DNA from: Oryzias latipes
Taxonomy: Eukaryota > Chordata > Actinopteri > Beloniformes > Adrianichthyidae
Direction: 5' to 3'
NCBI RefSeq assembly: GCF_002234675.1
Contig: NC_019864.2
Location: 22,074,582 to 22,138,581 of the forward strand
Length of the DNA: 64,000 bases
Shown one piece after another: positions 50,066 through 63,600 of this stretch. The notes under the pieces are model-generated. The model worked only from the letters and a program-made list of their open reading frames with translations. It ran no database searches and was not told the origin of the DNA. Position 1 is the first letter of the stretch. Every line of letters starts with the position of its first letter. The translations under genes and the position numbers were made by a program.

Positions 50066-53000
50066 GGTTACACGTTGGATGTTTTATGGTTTTACTCTAC
50101 TCAAATAACAGCAAAACTAGTTATTCTACGTCCGTGTTATATTAAATAATTAAAAACTTTACCAAAAAGCATAATTTTTGAAAAACTAAATCTGTTTCAC
50201 CTTCTATTAAAGAATATTTTACAAAATAAATGGTCTTCTTTAAAGTACATCAAAATGAAATTGATGGCAATAATCGTTAAAATCTAAGTCTTTAAGTGAT
50301 GACAAACCCAAAATTGGTTAAAAAAAGTGGTTTTCTTTAACTTGTTCTATAAAAACTGTAACTTTAACATGTATATTGTGCACAGCGAATTGTTTTTTGT
50401 ATTACAATGCAACCTGAGAGCTGCAACTCCTGAAGAAAGTTTCCAGTTTCCTGGACCAGCGTCTTGGGAATTGTTGTCTGTCAAGAACTGTTGTATGGTC
50501 TTCGTTCCCTTGGATACGAGGTGGTTTCATGTGAGCCTTGCTCTCCAATACAATTGATTTGACTCTCATATTACCATGTCAGCTTTGTTTAATGAGTCAA
50601 ATAGCCAAGCCGGAGCAGGTGGCACAGGCTTCCCTTGGTTCACAAGTCGGATATGCAGGAGATCCACAAGGCTCAGCCAGGCAGCAGGAATCCAGAACTT
50701 CACTCTGAAATTCAAATTAAAAGCAGCTGTGTAAACATTTGCCCTTCACCACCACTGTGTTTTGAGACTGTACAGTCTTTACTAGTGTTTTCCAAGGCCA
50801 AACTAAAAAACACTGTTCTGTTATTATTGCATTTTTTTCAATGTTTTTGCAGATTCAATTATAAATGATGGGTTGTGGTTGGACTCATGAAAGACACCAC
50901 CATCCCTCCTTCACCCACAGTGTTCTGTTGTGAATTATTGAAATGTTAACTCATCTCTTGCTTACACAAACTAACAGAGTTGCAGAAGGAACCATCAAAA
51001 CTACAAACTCAAATCTAAGCTGAAATTGAACAATCACACTGATTTTAGCTTGATAAGTTAATTTTCCTCTAATTAAAAAAATCTACGGAAAAGTATATAC
51101 ATTTGGAAATTTCGATTTGGGAATTGGTTTATTTCAAACAATCAAAACAAGAAATACTAAACAAGAGAACAAAAACAGAAAAAACAAGCCTTTGTATCTA
51201 TACATAGATCAGACTGGATGATTAATCAATGAGTAGAAAGTTTACATCACACACGTTTTTCCCCCACATCTGTATTGTGATGCCAATATAATTACTCCTA
51301 ATCGTAATATATTACGTGTTTTGTACCTTTAAATACAATAACACTTTAAATAAATTGAAATGTGAATAAATGTGAACAAATAAATAAATATTATGTGCTC
51401 TTCTACTCGACTGCAACGGTGTAAGGCACAATTATGTTGACACACCAAAAAATAAAATTAAAATAAAAACCTCTGTTCCCATAAGGCTTTGCGACGGCTC
51501 AGCGGCGCTAACAGCTAAGCTAAATGAGCTAACCTGCTAGCCTAGTAGCTGATCTGTCAACCTGCATCTGAATAAGTCCACAGAGTAAACTCTGCGCTCT
51601 TATTGGACACCCGACCATTTATAGGTAACGTTATATAATGCATGCATGTTTTATTTTATTATTTTACTTGAGAGAAATTGCAAACAGAAATTCTAGCGTG
51701 GTTATATTTTCGATTTTTGATAGAAAGTGAATGGTTAGCAAATGAATGATAGACACGTATTGCTTCGTCCCTCATGAGAGTATTTGGTGTCGTTCCGGGC
51801 GAATTGGCAGGTCCGTGAGGCAATTGTTTATCAAGAATAGTTAGCAAGTTTTCAGTTTTAAGGACAACAAACTAACTCGATGGGACAGATATAGTAGTTA
51901 ATATCTTGCTAGCTCAGGTCATTGCGGCACGATTATCAAATATTGTTGCAGAGTTTCGAGTGGATGAGATCATTTCACACTGACTGTTATTATCGGGTTA
52001 ATGTACGTTTAGCCTTTTTTGGGTTTATGTTGGATAATTTCGATATAATGTTCAAAATATATTCATCATTATAGTCGATCATTTATTTGCTTTTTTGCTA
52101 GCCCTGCTAAGACTAAGTTAGTCTTAGTTTAGTTAGTCACTAACTAAATGCGGTTTTAGTGCTGTATCGTCGTAAAACGTAACATATTTGTGCACATGAT
52201 CATGCAGTTTGAGCTGTTATTTTATGCTGATAATCAATAGGGAGACTTGGTGAGGAGATTAGGATCAGTTGCTGTCACGTGAATGCGGAAGTCTTTTGTT
52301 GTTTCATTCTCTACAGCTTGACAACCTGGTTTGTTCTTTATGTCGAGGAAATGAGCCTCCAGTTTATTTTGGAACTACTTTTCCTAAAAAGTGTTCCATG
52401 TTGTTGAGATGAAATACTAAAATGGCTTCAGCCTATCGAGTGACTGGATTATAATTATGGATTTACACACACAGAGTTAAGTGTAAAATTCTTCAGCAAT
52501 CCAGCTAAATTAGACTGCTTTAAGCCCAATATATCTCACATTTTTCCTTTGAACTTTATATGAATGTTTGTCCACCCCTCCTCCTCTTAGTCTCATTGAT
52601 AATTGCCCTCCAGGGCAGCACAAGAGCTTGAGGGTCTTTTTCTCTTTTCCCTTTTCTAATCATAACAACCATAAATATAATTGGGAGCAGCTTTCTTTTT
52701 GATCAGAAACTCCTTTATGGAAAATCTTGTCCAATTACCTTAGTTAGTTATTGACCATTGATCAAACAAAAGCTGTGATCTTTCACCTATTTCTAAGATG
52801 CTTAGATAAACACAAGAGCCGTAAACTGTTGGAATGTAAAAAAAAAAGTTTGAAAAATTGGACCCAGTTCAGTTTTTGGTGTTAAAATCCTGGGAGTAAA
52901 ATAAACAGATTTTTTTTTTTTTTTTTTTCAAAATGCACCAACTATATGTAGTTACAAATTTTCAATCTGGTGTCTTCTCAACATTTAACTTCCTTATGGT

Positions 53001-54622
53001 TTATTTCAAGGGCAGTTTAATTAGGTTGATTTAACTACATGCTATTTAAATGGCTTAAGATCATGTGAAGATTTTAGTTGTTCTTCCTGTAGACAATGGT
53101 CATGGTACACATATCTTAAAAGATTATTTTTTTAAAGATTTAAAATCTTAAAAAGATTTTTCTGAAGTTGAGCAAACAGATGGAAGCTGAACATTTTTTG
53201 TTTCAAACAGATTTTTAAATGACATCAAGGCTTCTGTCATATACTTCTTATACAAACTGGAGGTGCATTTGGTTAGAACCCTTTTGTTTAAATTAAACTT
53301 AATTTAAAAAAAAACTTTTTTTAAACATTTAATTTATAAATGTACCTAAGTTTAACATCCATGAGTAATAAGAAGTTTTCTTCTTCCAGGTCCTCAATAT
53401 TGATACAATCCTTCACAGTTTTCCTGTGTTGCATCTAACAAACTATGTATATCCAGTTTGTTTTTGGCTCATCAACATCTTTTTCATGACATCATGCTTA
53501 TTTCTGACCACTGTTCCAATTCACAGTGTGGCGTTTTTTGAAAGCTAGCCCACTGTTGCCAGAAAACTCTAATGCATTGCTGTAAGTCTACAAAACAAAA
53601 GAAAAGATCAGATCGAGTGGTGTAATGCCTTTCTGTGTTGTTTTTCCCCCCTCGGGACACTGGCCTAAATGCAAAGCGACCTGAAGGGAAAGCTCATGAA
53701 ATTCCCATTTGGCCTCTGTGGCTCTGCCTATTAAAGAAAACAGAGCTCTCTTCATGGCCACATTTATCCTTCTGTGTTACCAGTCTGATTCAGAGAAGAA
53801 TTTGGCTCTGTTTTTTTATTTTTTTTTAATCAGTGGCTGTTTGTCTTTTTAAAAAAATGGTGGGGTGAATGTTTAGTTATGCATGTTAAATTCATCTCAA
53901 AATTTCCCCAACAGCTGAAGAGGAGCCTTTCATGTGACTTAAACTTGGCTCTTGGGATCCACAACAGATGCCCCGACCGTGCTGCCAAAGCAGATATGCA
54001 GTCACCACGGCACTGAGGGAAGAATGACATTTGTCTCATTTTAATTCCTGGAGCTGCTCGTGGGCAGATTTGAGGCTTGATTAAAAATCTGCTGCTCCTC
54101 TCAGCCAAATCAGTGTTTTTCTCCGATGCGCAGTTTACAAACTCATACGACTCCGACGGTCATTTGAGCAAGAAAAGGACTGTACAGGTGGATGAAGCTC
54201 TTCTGAGGACTCTGCGAGAAAACACACACTAACGTACATCAAGATGCACGAACACTAGTTTCACTGTTTGTTCCCTTCCTGTTTGGTACTTTTTTCCCCC
54301 CCTTCTGCTTCAGTCCCATCATTTTTTGCGGTCGAACACAAGGACCACTTTGAAGGAGACCCCCCGCTGGCTGTGCTTGGGCCAGAGCTGAAAGGTTACA
54401 GATTGAGTGTCCTTCTTTACTGCTACAACTGCAGTCCCCTGTCATTTTGCTGTCCAGTATGGTGAAGGGAGGCTGCAACCATCGCAGTAGTGGGACTCCA
54501 ACTCTCCATCGTTTTTTTTAATGCACTGTAATGGATTGCATTACCATTTTCTAGAGCCCTTTTCTACCCGTTTGTGCTTGAAACAAAACATTCATTAGTC
54601 AGGGAACCACAGTACGGGAAGG
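50066..54622. other. spacer and presumed 5' UTR region of man2a2
   Basis: No coding exon is recognised. A CpG-bearing patch at about 51485-51620 (GCGACGGCTCAGCGGCGCTAA) is a candidate man2a2 first exon or promoter. If so, a long 5' UTR intron would join it to an exon ending in the start-codon exon at 54.6 kb. The GC-richer stretch at 53620-54620 includes CTCCGATGCGCAG and may be 5' UTR. Nothing else stands out. Confidence 0.35.
52910..52928. repeat. poly-T run
   Basis: Nineteen consecutive T residues; could be a decayed retroposon tail, but no body is recognisable beside it. Confidence 0.85.
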
Positions 54623-57600
54623 ATGAAGCTAAGGAAACAAGTGACAGTGTGTGGAGGGGCTATATTCTGTGTGGCAGTGTTCTCGCTGTATCTGATGTTG
54701 GATCGAGTCCAGCATGACCCTGCAAGACGACAGAACGGAGGAAACTTTCCACGGGTGAGAAGAGCTGATCCTTTTTTATTTCTTTTTTTAAAATAAAGGA
54801 TTTAACTTGTTGCTGGAATTTTTTTCTGCACTTTTATTTTTCCGTATTTTTTGGGCAGCTGCAGTGAATAAATATTTTAAAATATTATAAATATTCACCT
54901 AAAAATCAAATGTACATTTTTTTTTCAGTAACAACAAAATGTATTTCTTTAATCAGACGTCTTTGAAAATATTTTCTGTGTTTTAGATTAGTATAAAGTA
55001 GGGCTGCACGATATGAGGAAAACTCGCGATATTGGTGATTAATATTGCGATAACGATATAATTTGCAGTATATAAACAAATATCAAACCAACCAAAAACA
55101 TCATTTCCATTTGAATGCAACAGTATAAAAATTATACTCCAAATGACCCTTGTCGACGTAGGAGGCAAACATCAAACATAAAAGGGCTCATCTGATTGAT
55201 CAACAACGTAAACGGGTCCTTCCGATTGGTTAAATGCATAAAGGGATTTATTTCATTTATCCAATATTTCAAGCTGCCATGAGATTGTTTTAGCACATTT
55301 AACCCTTGTGCTATCTTAGATGACCCCCACCCTTACATTGACGTGTTCTCCCTACCATGACAAAGGTGGATAAAGGTGGAAAGATTTCATGTAATCCATG
55401 GACACCAGTGAAGATCACAAATCATTGAAGAAAAAAGGTTCAGAGCACTGTCTAGTGGGTCTAGATGACCCAACTCCCAATGTTAAAGTGCCTAGGATAG
55501 CGCAAGGGTCAAGGTAACCATTTATTGCGATTTTCGCCCTCTTTTGCGGTATGCATATTGCACAGCTTGATGTGGCGATAACGATAAATTTGCGGTATAT
55601 TGTGCAGGCCTAGTATAAAGCTATGTAGATAATCAAAGTGGTACAACGAAGTGACTTTTTATTTTATTTTTTTAAGAGCCAAATCTCAGTCCTGCAGAAC
55701 CGGATAGAGCAGCTAGAGCAGCTCCTGGAGGAAAACCATCAAATCATTAGCCACATAAAGGACTCTGTGATGGAGCTAACAGACACAGGAGCTGTGTCTC
55801 CCAGCGGCCACCTGCCTTTCCGAAGTGCCAATGGTTCCTGGGTCCTACCCTTCGACCGGCGTCCCACTTATCTCGCCATCAAGTCCCAGGATTGCCAGTT
55901 CGCCTCGGTCAGCCGCGATCAAACGGATGTTCAGGTAAAAAAATAAAAAGAGAAAATACAGCAGAGTTGCCAATAATGTTGTCATTTAGCTTTTATTTAT
56001 TTTGAACTGGTTATTAATATTTCGATGTTTATTTTAGATGCTGGATGTGTACTCCCTGCTTAAGTTTGACAACCCTGATGGAGGTGTATGGAAACAGGGC
56101 TTTGACATTACCTATGAAGCAAATGAATGGGATAATGAGCCACTTCAAGTCTTTGTCATCCCTCATTCTCACAATGACCCAGGTGAGCAATGTTGTTCAA
56201 AATTAAATACCTCTCTTTAAGGTCGAACAATACATCAGGTTTGTACATAAAAGCCATTTGGTAAGGAAAAAAAAACTGGAGTGGGATGTTGTAGTCTTTT
56301 AAAGACCCTCTCTAAATTATGAGAATTATGTTTTCAGTGTTTAGAACGTGCTGTTGTGGCATTTTTCCAAAGATGGAGGAAATGTATAAAGAAAATTAAA
56401 CTCAAGTGAACTTTGCTGAGTATTTCTTTCTTCAAAGGTTTGGGAATCAGGAGCAAACAAAAAAAGCAGTTTTAAAAAAGATTTTCTTTGTAACGTAGGA
56501 CATACATTTGACGGCCATAATCTCCCTGTTCTTAGGAACCGGGAGGGCAAGAGGGGGTTTGGGTGCTCCGCACCAACGGTCCCACCCACCAAATCGGAGG
56601 CAAATTACTGATAAACTTCTCTGCTGAAACTAGGTCCTAGAAAACAACGCAGGTTTTTGATTTAGTCTAAAAACAGCATAATCATCATTAAAGGACAACT
56701 GGAAATGCTTTTAAAATGGTTGAAGAAGGTATTTAAATTCTGTCCAGCGCTGTCCTTATTACTGGCGTGATGCCAACACAATAGAGAGCTTTGTTCCCAA
56801 TAATGGAAAAATATTTGCATGGCATATATTTGCATATTTATATGGGAAAACAGAAGCAATTAATTTCAAAGAGTGGCTGAAATGTTATTTTTGACTGAGG
56901 TTTCAATCAAATATAATACCATCCCCTTTGTTGCAGAAACAAATTATTCGAATAAAAAATAAAGTTGGGTACAGGGAAAGCACGAATTTATTATTTATTA
57001 ATCTAGTTTTCTAAAATTTGAAGACTTGATAGAACAACATACTCTGTTAGGTATGTCTAAAGTAAAAAATAGAGCACTGCCAGATTTTACTTAAGATTTT
57101 GGTTTTAGGAGGAGATTTAATTTTAAGTTCCCAGATACTTGCACCACTTTAAAACAAATGTTTTTCTTTTGTGGGTGTTAAACTCTGGAATCTACAACAA
57201 AATGATGAGAAAAGTTGTACACATATTTTCCAGTTTAAAATATGTAAAGGAGAATCAAATTGGAGAGTTATGTAAAATGTAAATAATTTCACTTTGCCTT
57301 TATTTTGTTTTTGTTTGTATTATTGTATTGATTGTGACTGGCCAAGTGTGGGGCCATCTAAACGATGTAAACATATACAAGTTTCTTGATTTAGAGGGGG
57401 CAGGCATAGAAAGAAGAACATTGTTCTTCTGACTGCTCCCTTTCATTCATGAAGTTGTAGGATTGTGTTGTTTTCGGTACAGGATTTTGTGTTGCTGATG
57501 TTCCCGATGCTTCATGAAAGGGAAAAAAAAGTAACCTGTTTACCAGCCAGTGACTTGTTTCCCAACTTGACAGTTGTTAATATGTGGATGTACAAACCTG

Positions 57601-60600
57601 GACATTGTTCATTTGGGATTATTCTTTTCTCTAATTTTTATTTTGTTTTAAAAAAAAATATACATTCTAAGGTTTTATAAGCAGTTTTAGTTGTAAAAAG
57701 AGCTGGAATACAGCAGTCCTGTCAGATTCCATAAACACCTCCCTATTTCTTTTCTACTGTCGCCTTTTTCTATGAACCACTTCACTGACTTGCTTTTAAA
57801 AAAAAGAAACCAGCTTGCAGGACTCCAGGTTTGCAGGATGCCTAACCTTGTCTTTACTGTTCTGTTAGGTTGGATCAAAACATTTGACAAGTACTTCACA
57901 GACCAGACGCAGCACATCTTGAACAACATGGTGGTGAAGCTGGCAGAGGATCCTCGCAGGAAGTTCATCTGGTCAGAGATTTCCTATTTCTCCAAGTGGT
58001 GGGAGACTGCTGAGCCGCAAAAACAAGAGGCCATGCGAAAGTGAGTTTTTGCTGTTGGAAGCACACTGTTAAGCCAATTATTGCCTCTCAAAAGAATTAG
58101 TTGAGGCAGGCGAGCCCTACTGTAAGTACAATAGCTGACACCTTGGACGGAATTTCCAGGCAGGTTGTGGACGATCTAAAAATAGTGCGACACCTGTTTA
58201 GAGGGACTTAGTTCAGGATTATCCTGATTTTGCTTTCTTAATCTTGGTCTTTTCAACAGGCTGATCCTCGAAGGGCAGCTGGAGATTGTGACTGGTGGCT
58301 GGGTGATGACGGATGAAGCCAATGCTCACTATTTTGCGATGATCGACCAGCTCATCGAGGGGCATCAGTGGCTGGAAAGAAATATAGGTATTTACTTGAA
58401 TCTTTAAGGGTCCATGTTTGCAGAAGCTTTCATTTCAATTCAGAAGGATGGAGCTGAGATATTTGTCTGACGTTACACAGCCTCACAGCCACTATTATAG
58501 AATTTTAAATTCTACCAATCTTCATGGAGCGCCACAATGAAATTGAGACTCGTCATCTCGCATGCAACAGACGTAGCATCAGGCTCTGTGGGTGACAAAA
58601 TGATTTGTGGTACTTTCAGTGCATCCTGCTGTGGGGAGTGATTTTCTTTAAATGCATTTTGCTCTCTTTCCAGTCGTTTACTTGAATTATTTGCCTTCTG
58701 CTTGCTGTCACAGGTGTAACCCCCCGCAGCGGGTGGGCTGTAGACCCGTTCGGTCACAGCGCCACTATGCCTTACCTGCTGAAGAAGTCCAACCTGACCA
58801 GCATGCTCATCCAGAGGATCCACTACTCTATTAAAAAACACTTTTCCTCCACACGCAATCTGGAGTTTATGTGGAGGCAGGCGTGGGGTGAGTGGACCAG
58901 AGCCAGCAATGCCATCTACTCAGTGTTGTCCACACGCTTGTTGTTAAGTTGACCTTTTACTGAGGCACTTAAAATTGAATTTTTCCTCAAAACTTGCTAT
59001 TTAATGGCTTCTGAAAAGCTCCCTTCATTATTATCTCAGAATGAGTCAAGTGTCTTCTCTTCAAACTGGAAGGATTTATTCAACAGAATCATTTGAGAGG
59101 ATTTATTTGAGGTTTTTGAATTCATGCTAAAACCACATTTTTTTTTCTGTGTTTTTGATCGGCAGGCTGTGTAAACTTTTAAAAGTGGGAAATCGCTCAA
59201 AGGAGCTGCCTGCCTTTCAGTTGATTCTTTTTCTACTTTTATACTGCCTTTTGAGTTGATCTCATTGTCTGAACAGACACAGGGTCCAGCACAGATATCT
59301 TCTGCCACATGATGCCGTTCTACAGCTATGATGTTCCTCACACCTGCGGACCTGATCCAAAGATCTGCTGCCAGTTTGACTTCAAGAGGTTACCTGGAGG
59401 TCGCATTAACTGCCCTTGGAAAGTCCCACCGAAACCAATAGTTGAGGCCAACGTGGCAGAGAGGTGAGCAGTCTTTGGGTTGTCCGGGGTCGTGAAAGGT
59501 CGTAGATGGGTGCGGGTGCATCTTATAAGGAGCATGGGTGTGTCTAGCAGTTCCCTTGAGGAACCCGTGAGCAATTTGTTAGGATCACTTGAGCTACATG
59601 CACTTATGACGTACAGCTGTGGTATCTTTATGCCACTCTCTAGTCGTCAGTAAAGTCCACGCATTGGCTCCTTGTTGACTGCATGCAAATGCTGCACAGC
59701 CGTGGTGTGCAGGTGATATGCAAGTGTCCGTAGGACGCCCACACAACTACTCTATGTCTAATTTCCTAATTTTCTAACAGTCAGGCTGCACCTTTCTAAT
59801 GAACATCATTAACCCAGTGTGCAGGGTTAAAAAAAAAAAGAAACATCTGTCTTACCTACTTCACCTTTTACTCACTCGTTCAAGTGTTCACTGCAACCTG
59901 TCGTTAGCAAAATGTCCAGAGAAAAAATGTGTAGGAACAGTTTTGCTCTATGGGCTCACCAGGTGGTCTATGACCTTAAAATGCTTGAGCGTGCCGCCTG
60001 CATACCCCGGACAGGTTTGTCTGTTTCCACCTGTAAGGGCAGTTGTGGCTGAGGCACAACTCTGGTTTCCTGCAGGCACAGAGATGAAGCAGGATTTTTA
60101 TTGTTTAGAGGTTTAGACAAATGCTAATTGACATTAGATAACATTTTGAAGTGCATTGGTTCTTGCATTTTAGATGTTCAAAAGGTATTTTCAGTTGATG
60201 TTATACCAAACATTTTGCTGCAATGATTTAGCTTTTACCAACAAATATGCTCCAATTATGCAAATACTTGGTTTTTCTACATTTTGTGGATGAGTGGGTG
60301 TTGTGGAGTCGAGGCTAAATTCATTTATTGGTCTCCTGCTGTGCATGCCCATCTGCTTAAAAGGCTGCAGTTCAGCCTTTTGCCATGTTAAACGTCATGT
60401 TCTAATACGATCCGGCAGTGTTGGGATGTTTCTTATGAATCTTTGTGGTGAAATCTTGTTGCAGCCATGCAGAAACAACCAATGAAGACATAGAAATTTT
60501 AACATATTTTATGATGTAAAGCGTCTTTTTCTTTTAGCATAGTTTATTTCCAACAGCAAACGCCTCCTAAAAGATTTAGTCTGAGCTCTTGCAACTGTGT

Positions 60601-63600
60601 AATGGTGTCTTCATCAAGTCAACGTGGACCAAAGCCAGTGACTGCAGCCAGACAGTGAGAATACACCGAGGAGCTGCTCAGAGTTTTGAGGCCACATTAA
60701 AAAGCCTTTTTCTTTTGGAATACGAGTTTGTGGAAAATGTCTCCGGGGCTTGAGTTGGCTTTTATTGTTTTGTTTTTTTTAGGCTAACAATGATTTCCTC
60801 ACTACACTGACGTTTTGCTCTCTTCCCTGTCTCACACAGGGCCCAGCTGCTCCTGGATCAGTACCGTAAAAAGTCCAAACTGTACCGCAGCAAGGTCCTC
60901 CTCGTCCCCCTGGGAGACGACTTCCGCTACGATAAGTCCCTGGAGTGGGATCAACAGTACATCAATTATCAGAAGCTCTTCGACTACATGAATTCTCACC
61001 CTGAGCTGCACGTACAGGTGAAAAGATGATTTGTTAACTGTCACGTATATTGCTTTGTAACATTCATGTATTTTTTTTATAGAGTTTGTGCTTCAGGATG
61101 AATGGGTGCCAAGCATTGCAATGAAAAAAAAAAAGAATTATGCAGGAGCTTTTTAAACTTGCTGACAGAACACAGAAACTGTCATGCTTTTTTTTGTCAG
61201 CCTCAGAAGATGCAGTGTAAGATAAAAGGCCCATGCATACCAATGAAAGAGATGATTTCCTCTGCTCTGTTTGAGTAAGCATCTCTTTCTGTCTTTCCGT
61301 CTTGTCACCTGTCCCCTTCAGGCTCAGTTTGGGACTCTGACGGACTACTTCAGTGCTTTGTACAAAACAACCGGAGCCGCCGCTGGATCCCGACCGGCTG
61401 ACTTCCCTGTGCTTAGTGGAGACTTCTTTGCTTATGCAGACCGGGAAGACCACTACTGGACTGGTTATTACACGTCGCGACCTTTTTACAAAAGCCTGGA
61501 CCGTGTGATTGAGTCCCACCTCAGGTGAGGCTCGTTTATTTTCTCTTTCTGCTAAATATACCTGTTTAATTTATCTTTACTATTTGATGTGTTTTTGTGG
61601 GACTGAAAACTTCTGCTTGTTTAAAGACCCACTCAGTTGAGAACTGTGCTATGAACAGGTTCATGTAGCATTTTGTTTTAGGATGGAGGACACATATAAA
61701 GAAAATTGGGTTTAAAATAGCATTTCTGAGTATTTCTTTACTCAAATCGTGAATCAGGAACAGACGCCAGAATGCTGTTTGAAAAAGCTAGCAGGTGTGA
61801 TGTAAAAGCTTCAATGGCAGGCCTGGAGCTCCCTGCTCTGCTCCATTCTGATGCATCCACTGTCAGACAAATAGATCCATGTCCGTCTTTGTTTTTCTCT
61901 TTTGAGCTTATATCTGGATCAAAACTGTACAGCTGGATAGCTCCACATATTTGTTGCTCCAGTAATGTTAGTTTGGGGTTGTGAGGGGCTGTAAGCTAGT
62001 GGGAGAGCATGTAAGCAGATGGGCTTGCTCCACTCAGAGTTGAATTTCTCTGCAGAAACTATGTCCTAGAAAACAACACAATTTTTAAATTCTGGGTTAA
62101 AACGGCATAATCATAACTCTTGACTCTCATAACTCTCAAAAGATGATTGGAGTGGGACTTTGAAAGTCAGAATGGGACATTGTCAATTGTGCTTTTTTTC
62201 TTCTTTGTTTTTGTCATGGCTACGTTTAGAAGTTCAGCGTTTTTAGCAACTAAACTCAAACATGCATGCAGTTTGATGAAGCTAAGCAAAAGCAAGATAG
62301 AAACAGGGACTAAAACTCATTTGACGATGCAATATTAAATTGATGGAGCTTTCCCAGGTGTTTGTTTTCTTGCCTCTTGGTGTCTTTCCTGTCTGTCTGC
62401 AGTTAAATGGACTTTGTTTTGAGTCTGAACAATCTGTCTACTTCATTAGAAGGACTTGGACATCATTTTATTTATATTTATCACTGTGGTGTGCTCATGA
62501 TGAGGTTTATGTGTTAAATAATGTGCTGGAAGCTCTGCAGTCCTGTTCCTACCAGTTACCCTTCCTCTATTTCTTCTGGGTAGTATTTTGTGTAGTTTAC
62601 TGGCTTTTGGGACCACACCATGAAAACTATTTATTGTCTTTCTTTGTTATAAATAATAAATTTGACCCTTTATCGGTAAAAACTGAGCTTATTTACTTCC
62701 AAATGTGTTTAAATGACTTCTCAGTTTTTACACTTATAATTCATATAATTTCCATGTTATTGGGCCATTGTAGCCCTAACCTCCTTTAGTTAATAAAGTA
62801 AGGTTTTATGGTATTACAATATAGAAATAGCAGTTTTTCCATTTTAAAGAAATTACACAAAGTAACCCCTTTAAAGAAATCAGTTTTTACAGTTTTTTTT
62901 CTTGTCCAAAGCAAGCAAGCAAACAAACAGACAAACTTTTTGTATTCTTGAGTGTATTTAGCCAGTTTAATGCACCGTGACCATAGATCCTGCTGTGTGC
63001 AGCTGGAGCACTCTGTTAGACCATTTGAAAGCAATTAGTTCTACGTTTGGTTTTATGACCGGATGATTTTGTGTGTCTGATAAATGATTGAAGTTTAACA
63101 AAACCAACCCAAGTCTGCTTTCCAAAGTTTAACTAAAAGAAATTTCACATTGATGACAGAATAGACTTACTGTGATGACGCGCATGGATGACTTTTTTTT
63201 TCCTTTTCCTTTTCTGTCCTGCAGGGGGGCAGAAATCCTCTACAGTCTGGCGGTTGCCACTGCTCGACATGAGGGCATGGAGGGGCGCTACCCGGTAACA
63301 GATTATTCCCTGCTGGTCGATGCCAGACGGGCGGTTGGACTCTTCCAGCACCACGATGCCATAACAGGGACCGCAAAGGAGAACGTCGTCATCGACTACG
63401 GCAACAAGTAAGAGTGGAAAGCTTTAAAATGAGCATCAATGACAAAAAACAAAACAAAAACCCTTAGCATTGAGTTAATACAGACGCATTTCAACCAAAA
63501 ACTTGAAAAAAAAACACAATTATTTGATAGTAAATAATGATTTTAAGCATTTATCCATTTCTTCTCCCTATTGAGAATATGAAATCATTTCAGTGACTTT

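Noticed and set aside
61772-61984. 70-codon plus-strand frame with [13 protein letters not shown], similar to a minus-strand frame at 43913-44104
   Set aside because: Both are the antisense of the shared repeat element; similarity comes from the repeat, not from a gene family.
62340-62789. 149-codon hydrophobic open frame in man2a2 intron 9
   Set aside because: No family motif, intronic, and composition typical of T-rich DNA read in one frame.
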